From assembly GCF_904848665.1 (NCBI RefSeq), contig NZ_CAJHCQ010000009.1, positions 186,001 through 250,000 on the forward strand: a stretch of 64,000 nt of DNA. The letters are read 5' to 3'. The translations under genes and the position numbers were made by a program. Under the pieces are notes generated by a model. That model was not told where the DNA came from. It did no database searches and saw only the letters and a program-made list of their open reading frames with translations. Positions 24,500 to 32,840 of this stretch are shown here, in pieces. The stretch is from Paraburkholderia hiiakae. GTDB taxonomy: Bacteria > Pseudomonadota > Gammaproteobacteria > Burkholderiales > Burkholderiaceae. How positions within the stretch are numbered: the first letter of the stretch is position 1; each line of letters begins with the position of its first letter.

Positions 24500-26575
24500 T
24501 CAGCGGCCGCCCTGCACGACCAGCTTCACCGCCCGCCCCTCGCAGCCCACCTCGCCCGGCAGCGTGAGCGTGCGCCAGCCGGCCGGCTGGCCGGGGGCGC
24601 TGAGGTCCGAGGCATCGTCGGGGTAGCTCGCGACCACGTTGAACGGCCACGACCCGCGGCGCAGCCGCTCGTGCACGAGCGAGCCGACCCAGATCGGCGT
24701 GGGCTCGCCGCCGTCTGCCTTGCCGTCGCCGTTTCCAGCATGCCGTGGCGCGAGCGCGTAGCCGGTAGGCCAGAACCGCAGCACGTCGCGGCGGCTACCC
24801 GGCTCGCCCGCGTCTCCCGGCTTCTCTACGAGGCGCGCGCGAGCGAACACGAGCGGGGAGGGCAGGCCGTTGTTCAGCTTCGGTAGCAGCGGCAGCGACA
24901 GCACGTCCACGTTCGGTGCGACGAGCGATAACACGCTTCTCACCGAAATCTGCGGCCCCTCGGCCCAGCCCGCGTCGCGCAGCGCCGTGCGCAGGTCGTC
25001 GGCGCTTGCGGCCCACTGGATCGTCATCGGCTCGCGGCGCGCGCCTTTCATGTCGAAGCGATAGCACGCAAACGTCCTCCACAGCGAGTCGCTCCACTGC
25101 AGTTGCGTGATGACGACGGGCGCCGCCGCCGTGGCGGTCGTGGGCGGCGCGGGTGCGCGCCCTGGCAGCACCGTCTGCAGGAGAACGGCGCAGACCAGCA
25201 CGACGAGCACGATGGGCGGCACGTACGCGCGTTGCGGCGGCCGCTTGGGGTAGCGCCAGAGCGAGGTGAGCACGACGATCGCCACCCAGATCGCCGCGAA
25301 GGCTGCGCCGCCGATGGCGTCCGAGAACAGGAAGCGGTCGAAGTAGAGCCCCGCGAACGCCACGGCCACGATAATCCCGTTGCCGAGCGCGGCGACGAGC
25401 GCGGCCTCCAGCATGCTCGCGCGGCGCACGAGCAGGAACATCACGAAGCCGTAGACGATCACCATCGACGACACGCGGTCGCTCGGGAACACATAGGCTT
25501 CGACGGCCTGGCCGCCGCCCGGCGCCGTGTGGTGGATCACGAAGCGCAGGATGAGGATGAGCAGCTGCGAAACGGCCCCCGCCATCATCCAGTAAGCGAT
25601 GGTGCGCCAACGCCGCTCCAGCACCATCCATACGCCCATCGTCGCGATGAGCGCCGCCAGTGTCCAGGTGCTGCCGAGCGTTTCGACGCGCGCGAGCGTC
25701 GCGTCGGCCCATGTGGTGCGGATCGACTGCAGGAACTGGCGCACGGACTGGTCGAGCTGCACGAGCGGCGCGCCGCGCAGCACGTTGCCGAGCACATAGG
25801 AAAACACGGCCGCGCATACCGGCACGAGGCCCGTGATCACGATGATGGGGCCGAGCGCGGGCTGCGCCGGATCGAGCAGGCGGGCGATGCGCTTCGAGGC
25901 GCGCCCGGGATGCTGCGCCGCCCACTGCGCCGCGCTGCGCCGCGACGCACCGGCCCAGTTGTCGATGTGCAGGAGCAGCATGCGTACGAAGCGCCAGATG
26001 AGCCAGAGCGCGAACGCAACGATGCCGATGACGACCACGAGCCGGAACGACACCGCGCCCGCGAGCTGGAGCGAGGCGCCGAACACCACGCCCGGCACGA
26101 TATGCGCGGGCGCCCAGATGAGCGCGGAGATCACGTTCATCATGAAGAAGCGCATGGGCTTCATGCCGGCCATGCCCGCGACGATCGGCACCACGGCGCG
26201 CAGCGGCGCGATGAAGCGCGCGAGGATCACGCTGCGCGTGCCGTGGCTCACGAAGTAGGCCTGCGCGCGTTCGAGAATGCCGGGGTGGCGGCTGAACGGC
26301 CACATCTGGCCAAGCGAGGCGCGATAGCGATGGCCGATCCAGAAGCTCACGCCGTCGCCGGCCACGGCGCCCACAATGGCGCAGACGAAGAGCCAGCCAA
26401 GGTTGATCGTGCCCGTGGCCGCGAACGCGCCTGCAATGAACATCGCCGTGCTGCCGGGAATGAACGTGCCGATGAACGCGAGCGATTCGAGGAAAGCGGC
26501 GACCACGACAAAGGCAAGCGTCCACGTCGCGTGCGCGGCGAGCAGGTGCAGCAGATGATCGTAGGCGTGCTCCAT
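24500..26575 (-). CDS. DedA-PAP2-LssY fusion membrane protein with degenerate phosphatase site
   Basis: A 691-residue protein with three parts. Residues 1-205 are a DedA/SNARE-associated domain: Glu30, 'FIPGSTAMFIAGAFAA', 'GDGVSFWIGHRYR' and 'ARFIAPLRAVVP' with the conserved Arg/Pro/Arg. Residues about 240-440 are a six-helix PAP2 domain. Its motif 2, normally PSGH, reads PSDR (364-367), and motif 3, normally SR-x5-H-x3-D, reads 'YFDRFLFSD', so both catalytic His are missing. Residues about 484-691 match LssY C-terminal domains. The start at 26575 avoids the repeat tract upstream. It may be a lipid flippase or scramblase without phosphatase activity. Confidence 0.9.
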   Translation of the reverse strand: MEHAYDHLLHLLAAHATWTLAFVVVAAFLESLAFIGTFIPGSTAMFIAGAFAATGTINLGWLFVCAIVGAVAGDGVSFWIGHRYRASLGQMWPFSRHPGILERAQAYFVSHGTRSVILARFIAPLRAVVPIVAGMAGMKPMRFFMMNVISALIWAPAHIVPGVVFGASLQLAGAVSFRLVVVIGIVAFALWLIWRFVRMLLLHIDNWAGASRRSAAQWAAQHPGRASKRIARLLDPAQPALGPIIVITGLVPVCAAVFSYVLGNVLRGAPLVQLDQSVRQFLQSIRTTWADATLARVETLGSTWTLAALIATMGVWMVLERRWRTIAYWMMAGAVSQLLILILRFVIHHTAPGGGQAVEAYVFPSDRVSSMVIVYGFVMFLLVRRASMLEAALVAALGNGIIVAVAFAGLYFDRFLFSDAIGGAAFAAIWVAIVVLTSLWRYPKRPPQRAYVPPIVLVVLVCAVLLQTVLPGRAPAPPTTATAAAPVVITQLQWSDSLWRTFACYRFDMKGARREPMTIQWAASADDLRTALRDAGWAEGPQISVRSVLSLVAPNVDVLSLPLLPKLNNGLPSPLVFARARLVEKPGDAGEPGSRRDVLRFWPTGYALAPRHAGNGDGKADGGEPTPIWVGSLVHERLRRGSWPFNVVASYPDDASDLSAPGQPAGWRTLTLPGEVGCEGRAVKLVVQGGR

Positions 26576-26914
26576 GAGCGGGGCGGGTTCGTTCACTGGG
26601 GCTCGCGCGAAGGGCGCGAGATCGGGCGGGTGCCGGTCCGCGACCGGCCGTCCGCAACCGGCCGTCCGTGACCGGCCGTCCGCAACCGGCCGTCCGTGAC
26701 CGGCCGTCCGCGAGTGGGTGCAAGCGGCGTGCGGGACCATCAGGCGCAATATAACCGGGCGCGCGCAACTACGTGCGACGCGAGGCCGGGCGGGGCGCGG
26801 AGCGGGGTGGCGAAGGCGGGGCCGCGTCGCGCGGCGGCGACGCGGAGGGCCGGCGGCTGACTGGCGGCGTGTTAGCCGATTGCGCCAGCGAGTTCGAGCA
26901 TGAGCGTGATTAGA
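26576..26914. other. Non-coding region with tandem repeats
   Basis: A 339-base GC-rich spacer upstream of the DedA fusion gene and downstream of the CoA-transferase. It contains the 14-base repeat array described separately and no believable ORF or RNA. Confidence 0.4.
26640..26709. repeat. 14-bp tandem repeat, five copies
   Basis: Five head-to-tail copies of G[CT][GA]ACCGGCCGTCC (26640-26653, 26654-26667, 26668-26681, 26682-26695, 26696-26709). Copies alternate between GCAACC and GTGACC variants, so a 28-base higher-order unit is visible. It lies 65 bases upstream of the DedA fusion start. Confidence 0.9.
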
Positions 26915-28129
26915 CTAGATAACGCCTTTTTCCTTCAACCCGGCCAGTTGTTCCGCCGAATAGCCGAGCAGCGACTGCAAGACATCCTGCGTGCCTTCGC
27001 CCAGTTGCGGCGGCGCGTGCCGCACGGGCATGCGTTCGCCGTCGAAGCGCCACGGCGGCGCGAGCACGGGCGTCGTGCCGCTTTCGGTATGCGGATGCGG
27101 CTGCTGCGTGACGAGCCCGCCAAGCGTGGCGCGCGGCGAGAGCAGCGCCTCGCGCAAGCCCGCCACTTCGCCGCACGGAATGCCCGCGCGCGCGAGGCGT
27201 TCGAGCAAGAGCTTGCGCTCACGGCGGCCCAGCTCGCGTGTGAGTTCCGGCACGAGCGTTTCGCGGTTCTGTCCGCGCAGGATGTTGGTTTTGTAGCGCG
27301 CGTCGTCGGCGAGGTCGGCGCGCTCGATCACTTCGCGGCAAAAGCGCTCGAACTGCGCGTTGTTGCCCACGGTGATGACGAGCGGACCATCGGCCGCATC
27401 GAACACGCCATACGGCACGATCGACGGGTGCGCGTTGCCGTAGCGCGGCGGGTCTTCGCCGATCAGCAGCGCTTCGAGACCGTAGTAAGCGGTAATCATG
27501 AGGCCGCAGTCGAACAGCGCCATTTCGATATGGCGCCCGCGTCCCGTGCGCTCGCGCTCGTATAGCGCGGCGAGCATCGCTTGGGCGGAATACATGCCCG
27601 TGAAGAGATCCACGGCCGCCACGCCGAATTTGAGCGGCGGCTGGTGGGCTTCGCCGTTCATTGCCATCAGGCCCGTTTCACCCTGCACGACGAGGTCATA
27701 GCCGGGGCGTTTTGCTTCGGGTCCAGTGCGGTCGTAGCCCGAAATCGAGCAATAGATGAGACGCGGGTTCTCCGCGCTCAACTGCTCATAGCCGAGCCCG
27801 AGCTTCTCCACGCCGCCGAACTTGAAGTTCTGAACGACGATGTCGCTGTTCTTCGCCAGCTCGCGCACGATCTGCTGGCCTTCGGGCGTTTGCAGATCGA
27901 GCGTGATCGAACGCTTGTTGCGATTCACGCTGTTGAAATACGCAGTCTCGGTCTTGCCGACTCGCACGCCCCAGTCGCGCGTGTCGTCGCCGCGGTCGGG
28001 ATGCTCTATCTTGATGACTTCCGCGCCGAGGTCGCCGAGCACCATCGCGCTCCACGGCCCGGCCAGCACGCGCGAAAGATCGAGTACGCGCACGCCCGAT
28101 AGAGGCAAGCTGCTTTTGTCCGTCTGCAT
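26915..28129 (-). CDS. CaiB/BaiF family CoA-transferase (class III)
   Basis: A 404-residue enzyme with the class III signatures 'LPLSGVRVLDLSRVLAGPWS', 'LGDLGAEVIKIEHP', 'NRNKRSITLDL', and the catalytic Asp in 'CSISGYDRTGP'. It transfers CoA from a donor such as succinyl-CoA to a free acid. The start at 28129 is chosen because family members begin close to 'LSGVRVLDL'; a GTG at 28192 overlapping the upstream stop is the alternative. It ends the beta-oxidation operon and may replace an ATP-dependent ligase for the incoming dicarboxylate. Confidence 0.9.
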   Translation of the reverse strand: MQTDKSSLPLSGVRVLDLSRVLAGPWSAMVLGDLGAEVIKIEHPDRGDDTRDWGVRVGKTETAYFNSVNRNKRSITLDLQTPEGQQIVRELAKNSDIVVQNFKFGGVEKLGLGYEQLSAENPRLIYCSISGYDRTGPEAKRPGYDLVVQGETGLMAMNGEAHQPPLKFGVAAVDLFTGMYSAQAMLAALYERERTGRGRHIEMALFDCGLMITAYYGLEALLIGEDPPRYGNAHPSIVPYGVFDAADGPLVITVGNNAQFERFCREVIERADLADDARYKTNILRGQNRETLVPELTRELGRRERKLLLERLARAGIPCGEVAGLREALLSPRATLGGLVTQQPHPHTESGTTPVLAPPWRFDGERMPVRHAPPQLGEGTQDVLQSLLGYSAEQLAGLKEKGVI

Positions 28130-28188
28130 CGACAGGCACTCCTGGTTCGTTGTTGGGGCAACCGTTCGCAGTCGCCCTCCTTCATGGC

Positions 28189-29337
28189 TCACGCCGCCTC
28201 ACGCCCCAATGCGATGTAGCGCGCGAGATGATGATCTTCGTCGCCAAGCTGATGATCGATCATGACGAGTCGCTTTGCGTAGTGCGCGAGCGGCAATTCC
28301 CACGTCATGCCAATGCCGCCATGCAGCTGGATCGCCTCTTCGGCCACGCGCGCGCCAATGCGCCCGATCGTGTACTTCGCCGCCGAAAGCGCGCGCTCGC
28401 GTTGCGCGCGCGGTGCGTCGATTGCCGCTGCCGCGTTGATGACCGCCGAGCGCGCCTGCTCGATTTCGAGCAGGACGTCCGCCATGCGGTGCTGCAACGC
28501 CTGAAAACTGCCGATGGGTGCGCCGAACTGCTTGCGCGTGCGCAGGTATTCGAGCGTGAAGTCGCGTGCGATATCCATCGCGCCCACTGCTTCCGACGCG
28601 AGCGCCACGATGCCGTAGCCGCGTGCGTGTTCGAGCGTCGCGAAGCCGCCGCCTTGCCTGCCGATCAGCGCGTCGGCATTCACCTTCACGTTGTCGAGCG
28701 TCACTTCCGCTGCGCGGCCGCCGTCGATCTTGCGGTAGCCACGCACGCTCACGCCCGCTGCATCGCGCGGCACGAGGAAGAGGGAGATGCCCGCTTCGTC
28801 GAATTCATTGCCGGGTTTGTCAATCGCGGTACGCGCCGAAACGAGCAGCGCATCGGCATGTTCCGCATGTTGCACGACGCCCTTCGCGCCTTGCAGCACC
28901 CAACCTTCTCCGCTTTTCTCTGCGCGGGTCGTCACGCGCGCATCCTCATAGTGCGAACCCGGCTCGTCGTGCGCGAGCACGGCGATTTGGGAACCGTCGA
29001 TGAACGACGCAATGCGCGCGCGCTGCGCCTCGCTGCCCGCATGGGCGAGCGCGCGGCCGACGATCAGCGTATCGAGAAACGGCTCGACCACGAGGCCGCG
29101 CCCGAGCGCTTCGAACACCACCGCGACATCGAAGCCCGCGCCGCCAAAGCCGCCATCGGCCTCGTCGAACAGCGCGCCGATCACGCCGAGTTCGGCGAAG
29201 CGCTGCCACATCTCTGCGCTAAAGCCTTCCGTGGAGCGCGCGATTGTATCGCGCGTATTGAAACCGTACTGCTCCGTAATGAAGCGGTTGAGCGTATCCG
29301 CAAGCATGCGGCGGTCTTCTGTGTGCTGGAAGTCCAT
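28189..29337 (-). CDS. Acyl-CoA dehydrogenase, PimD-like (small subunit type)
   Basis: A 382-residue ACAD-fold protein: 'DGGFGGAGFDVAVVFEALGR', 'ALAHDEPGSHYEDARV', 'GAKGVVQHAEHAD', 'KQFGAPIGSFQALQHRMAD' and 'AIQLHGGIGMTWELPLAHY'. The usual catalytic Glu motif of ACADs after this point is not present; the end is 'LVMIDHQLGDEDHHLARYI'. It resembles the pimeloyl-CoA dehydrogenase small subunit, which pairs with a larger partner. The larger subunit gene lies 10 bases upstream in the same operon. I infer a heteromeric enzyme. Confidence 0.88.
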   Translation of the reverse strand: MDFQHTEDRRMLADTLNRFITEQYGFNTRDTIARSTEGFSAEMWQRFAELGVIGALFDEADGGFGGAGFDVAVVFEALGRGLVVEPFLDTLIVGRALAHAGSEAQRARIASFIDGSQIAVLAHDEPGSHYEDARVTTRAEKSGEGWVLQGAKGVVQHAEHADALLVSARTAIDKPGNEFDEAGISLFLVPRDAAGVSVRGYRKIDGGRAAEVTLDNVKVNADALIGRQGGGFATLEHARGYGIVALASEAVGAMDIARDFTLEYLRTRKQFGAPIGSFQALQHRMADVLLEIEQARSAVINAAAAIDAPRAQRERALSAAKYTIGRIGARVAEEAIQLHGGIGMTWELPLAHYAKRLVMIDHQLGDEDHHLARYIALGREAA

Positions 29338-29347
29338 GGCGTGCCTC

Positions 29348-30544
29348 TCAAAGACCGAGAATCATCTTGGAGATGATGTTTTTCTGAATTTCGTTGGAGC
29401 CGCCGAAAATCGACAGCTTGCGGTTGTTAAAGTATTGCGCGGCGGCGCTGGCGGCTTCATCAGGACCGATTGCCTCGCCCGCGTAGCCTTCCTCGAGCGC
29501 TTCCTCGACGAACGGCGCCGCATACGGCCCCATCGCGCGACGCAGCAGGGAGGAAATCTCCTGGCGAATTTCGGTGCCGCGAATCTTCAGCATCGAGCTC
29601 TCCGCACCGGGCACGCCGCCGCCCGCGACGGCTGCGATCACGCGCAGGTTCGTCGTCTTCATGTTCTCCAGATCGATCTCGACCTTCGCAAGACGCGCGG
29701 CGAACTGCGGGTCTTGCGCGAGCGGCTTGCCGTTGCGCGTGATTTTTTGCGCGGCGTGCTTCAGGCGCGCGAGCGCCGCCACCGAAAATCCGACGCCAGC
29801 AATATTCGTACGCTCGTACGTGAGCAGATATTTCGCGTAGGTCCAGCCCTTGTTTTCTTCGCCAACGAGATTTGCCACCGGTACGCGCACGTCGGTGAAG
29901 AACACTTCGTTCACCTCATGTTCGCCGTCGAGCGTGACGATGGGGCGCACTTCGATGCCCGGCGTGTTCATGTCGATCAGCAAGAAGCTGATGCCTTCCT
30001 GTTTGCGCACGTCGGTGGCGGTGCGCACGAGGCAGAAGATCATGTTCGCGTAGTGGCCGAGCGTGGTCCACGTTTTCTGGCCGTTCACCACGTAGTGGTC
30101 GCCGTCGCGAACTGCCGTGGTACGCACCGAGGCGAGGTCCGAGCCTGCGCCCGGTTCTGAATAGCCCTGGCACCACCAGTCCGAGCCGTCCAGAATGCGC
30201 GGCAGCCAGTAGCGCTTTTGCGCCTCGCTGCCGTACTTGATGAGCACGGGCCCGAGCATGTTTACGCCAAACGGCACGATGCGGGGCGCACCGGCAATCG
30301 CGCATTCGTTCTCGAAGATGAACTTCTGTACGGCGGTCCAGCCCGGGCCGCCGTATTCCTTCGGCCAGTGATTCGCGAGCCAGCCTTTTTCGTGGAGGAT
30401 GGCGTGCCATTGCGCCATGTCGTCGCGCGTGAGGTGCCGGCCGTTGCTCACCTTGTTCGCGAGGCGCTGCGGCAGGCGCTCCTTCAGGAACGCGAGCACT
30501 TCGCTGCGAAACGCCTCTTCTTCGGCGGTGAATTTGAGGTCCAT
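29348..30544 (-). CDS. Acyl-CoA dehydrogenase, PimC-like (large subunit type)
   Basis: A 398-residue flavoenzyme starting MDLKFTAEEEAFRSEVLAFL, with 'WPKEYGGPGWTAVQKFIFENE', 'CQGYSEPGAGSDLASVRTTA' (FAD loop), 'VNGQKTWTTLGHYAN' and 'EINEVFFTDVRVP'-like segments. The terminal 'KLSIFGGSNEIQKNIISKMILGL' carries the Glu-containing 'GSNEIQ' motif of this ACAD branch. It matches PimC, the large subunit of pimeloyl-CoA dehydrogenase. It is second in the operon, 25 bases after the bifunctional gene. Confidence 0.9.
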   Translation of the reverse strand: MDLKFTAEEEAFRSEVLAFLKERLPQRLANKVSNGRHLTRDDMAQWHAILHEKGWLANHWPKEYGGPGWTAVQKFIFENECAIAGAPRIVPFGVNMLGPVLIKYGSEAQKRYWLPRILDGSDWWCQGYSEPGAGSDLASVRTTAVRDGDHYVVNGQKTWTTLGHYANMIFCLVRTATDVRKQEGISFLLIDMNTPGIEVRPIVTLDGEHEVNEVFFTDVRVPVANLVGEENKGWTYAKYLLTYERTNIAGVGFSVAALARLKHAAQKITRNGKPLAQDPQFAARLAKVEIDLENMKTTNLRVIAAVAGGGVPGAESSMLKIRGTEIRQEISSLLRRAMGPYAAPFVEEALEEGYAGEAIGPDEAASAAAQYFNNRKLSIFGGSNEIQKNIISKMILGL

Positions 30545-30569
30545 GTGTGAAAAGCTCCTTATTGCACCA

Positions 30570-32693
30570 TCAGGCCGATTGATTGAGGCTCGCGAAGTTC
30601 TCGCCGCGCTCCACGAGTTCGACGAGCAGCGGCGAAGGGCGCCAGAACAGCGGATCTTCCTTCGCGTACTCGCGGATATCGGCGAGCACGTTGGCGAGGC
30701 CCACGGTATCGGCGTATTTCATCGGGCCGCCGCGATAGCGCGGGAAGCCGTAGCCGTAGAGCAGCGTGACATCCACGTCGAGGGGGCGCAGCGCGATCTT
30801 CTCGAACACGACGTTCGCGCCTTCGTTCACCATCGCTGCCATGTAGCGGCGCATGATCTCTTCGTCGCTGAAACTGCGCGGCTCGATGCCGGCGCGCTCG
30901 CGCTCAGTGCGGATGATGGATTCGACTTCGGGGTCGGGTGTGCCGGTGCGTGCGCCTTCGGGGTAGAGGTAGAAGCCGCGGCCCGTCTTCTGGCCGAACC
31001 AGCCGCGCTCGCAAATGCGGTCGGCGATCTGCACGTAGCGCGCCTTCGGGTCGCGCGTGGCGGCGCGGCGCTTGCGCGTGGCCCAGCCAATGTCGCCGCC
31101 CGCGAGATCGACCACCTGGTACGGGCCCATCGGAAAGCCGAAGTCGCGTACAGCCTTGTCGATCTGATACGGCGACGCGCCGTCTTCCATCAGATGATCC
31201 GCAGCGGTGCGGAACACGGCGAGAATGCGGTTGCCGATGAAGCCGTCGCACACACCCGCGCGCACCGGAACTTTGCGCAGCTTCTTCGCCAGCTCGAATG
31301 CGGTGGCGACCACATCGGCGCTCACCTGCTTCGGCACCACGATTTCGAGCAGCTTCATGATGTTGGCGGGCGAGAAGAAGTGCAGGCCCACCACGTCCTG
31401 CGCTCGCTTGATGCTGGCCGCGATGGCGTCGATGTCGAGGTACGAGGTGTTGGTGGCGAGCACGGCGCCGGGTTTGCAGACGCGGTCGAGTTCGGCGAAC
31501 ACGGCCTGCTTCACGGCCATGTCCTCGAACACGGCTTCGATCACGAGATCGGTGTTCGCGAGCGCATCGTACGAGGTGCTGCCGTCGAAGCGCGCGAGGA
31601 TCTGCGCTTTCGCTTCGGGCTTCATGCGGCCTTTGGCGATGAGGCCGTCGTAGACCTTTTCCACATGCGCGCGGCCGCGGGCGAGCGAGGCGTCGTCACG
31701 CTCGATCATCGTTACGGGCAGGCCCGCGTCGAGCACGGCCACGGCAATGCCCGCGCCCATCGTGCCGCCGCCGATCACGCCGACGGTTTCGATCGCGCGC
31801 GGCTTCGCGCTCTTCGTTTCAGGGGCTTTCTGCACTTCGCGTTCGGCGAAGAAGGCGTGCACGAGGCCCGCGCGCTGCGGGCTTTCGAGGCATTCGAGGA
31901 ACTGCTTGCGCTCGAAGCGCAGGCCTTCATCGAACGAAAGATCGAGCGCGGCCTGCACGCAATCGACGATCTTCAGCGGCGAAAAGAGACCGCGCGACTT
32001 CTTCGCGGTGTCGGCGCGCGCGGCATCGATCGCAGCCTGCGCTTGCGTGCGGTCCGCGAGCGCCTGGGCGTCGCGCGTGCGGCGCACGTGCGCATGGCCC
32101 GCGAGCAGTTCCTGCGCGTAGGCGAGGCCTTCGGCGAGAATGTCGTCGCTCGCGCCCACGCGATCGACCAGGCCGAGCTTGTGCGCTTCCTGCGCGCTCG
32201 CGTGACGGCCGCTCAGCATGAGCGCGAGCGCGGCTTCGGCGCCGATCAGCCGCGGCGTGCGTTGCGTGCCGCCTGCGCCCGGCAGCAGGCCCAGTTGCAC
32301 TTCGGGCAGGCCGAGCTTCGCGCCGGCCACGGCAAGCCGGTAATGCGCCGCGAGCGCCACTTCGAGGCCGCCGCCGAGCGCCGCGCCGTGAATGGCGGCG
32401 ATCACCGGCTTGTGGCAGGCCTCGATGCGGTTGCACACGTCGGGCAGCGCGGGCGGCTGCGGCGGCTTGCCGAACTCGCGAATGTCCGCGCCGGCGATGA
32501 AATTGCGCCCCGCGCCGACGATCAGCACGGCCTGCACGGCGTCATTCGCTTCGGCATGCTCGATGGCGGCAGCGAGGCCGCGGCGCACGTCCACGCCCAG
32601 CGCGTTGACGGGCGGATTGTCGACGGTAACGAGCAGCACCTTGCCGCGCAGTTCGTGAGTGACGGGGGAGGCGTTCACGGGATCGGATGCCAT
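30570..32693 (-). CDS. Bifunctional enoyl-CoA hydratase / 3-hydroxyacyl-CoA dehydrogenase (FadJ/PimF-like)
   Basis: A 707-residue fusion. Residues 1-190 are a crotonase domain with 'FIAGADIREFG', 'IHGAALGGGLEVALAAHYRLA' and 'LPEVQLGLLPGAGGTQRTPRL'. From about 295 an NAD Rossmann fold begins, 'VIGGGTMGAGIAVAVLDAG', followed by 'VIEAVFEDMAVKQAVFAELD' and 'GLHFFSPANIMKLLEIV' (catalytic His). The C-terminal helical domains hold 'GFPMGPYQVVDLAGGDIGW' and 'YGYGFPRYRGGPMKYAD'. It performs hydration and NAD-dependent oxidation steps of beta-oxidation. It is first in the operon, divergent from a LysR gene. The start at 32693 is the family start; upstream in-frame sequence is the LysR shadow. Confidence 0.93.
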   Translation of the reverse strand: MASDPVNASPVTHELRGKVLLVTVDNPPVNALGVDVRRGLAAAIEHAEANDAVQAVLIVGAGRNFIAGADIREFGKPPQPPALPDVCNRIEACHKPVIAAIHGAALGGGLEVALAAHYRLAVAGAKLGLPEVQLGLLPGAGGTQRTPRLIGAEAALALMLSGRHASAQEAHKLGLVDRVGASDDILAEGLAYAQELLAGHAHVRRTRDAQALADRTQAQAAIDAARADTAKKSRGLFSPLKIVDCVQAALDLSFDEGLRFERKQFLECLESPQRAGLVHAFFAEREVQKAPETKSAKPRAIETVGVIGGGTMGAGIAVAVLDAGLPVTMIERDDASLARGRAHVEKVYDGLIAKGRMKPEAKAQILARFDGSTSYDALANTDLVIEAVFEDMAVKQAVFAELDRVCKPGAVLATNTSYLDIDAIAASIKRAQDVVGLHFFSPANIMKLLEIVVPKQVSADVVATAFELAKKLRKVPVRAGVCDGFIGNRILAVFRTAADHLMEDGASPYQIDKAVRDFGFPMGPYQVVDLAGGDIGWATRKRRAATRDPKARYVQIADRICERGWFGQKTGRGFYLYPEGARTGTPDPEVESIIRTERERAGIEPRSFSDEEIMRRYMAAMVNEGANVVFEKIALRPLDVDVTLLYGYGFPRYRGGPMKYADTVGLANVLADIREYAKEDPLFWRPSPLLVELVERGENFASLNQSA

Positions 32694-32801
32694 GGGGGTG
32701 CTGTCTCCATAATGAGGGCCGGGCTGGTGGGCCAGACGCCAATGTTTCATGTTCGCGTCGATTCTCGGCGCGTCAAGGGCAATTGACAATCCCATGGGTC
32801 G

Positions 32802-32816
32802 TTGACAGACTGTCAA
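32802..32816. promoter_or_regulatory. Candidate LysR operator between the divergent genes
   Basis: TTGACAGACTGTCAA is a perfect 15-base palindrome with a central A. A third half-site, TTGACAG, lies at 32824-32830, and a partial TTGACA at 32783. All are in the 147-base divergent spacer, which fits a recognition and activation site pair for the LysR regulator. Confidence 0.7.
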
Positions 32817-32840
32817 AATATCTTTGACAGTGGAAGTGCC

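Noticed and set aside
30399..32786. A 795-residue plus-strand frame opposite the bifunctional beta-oxidation gene
   Set aside because: Arg/His/Ala-rich shadow of a well-supported gene with clear catalytic motifs.
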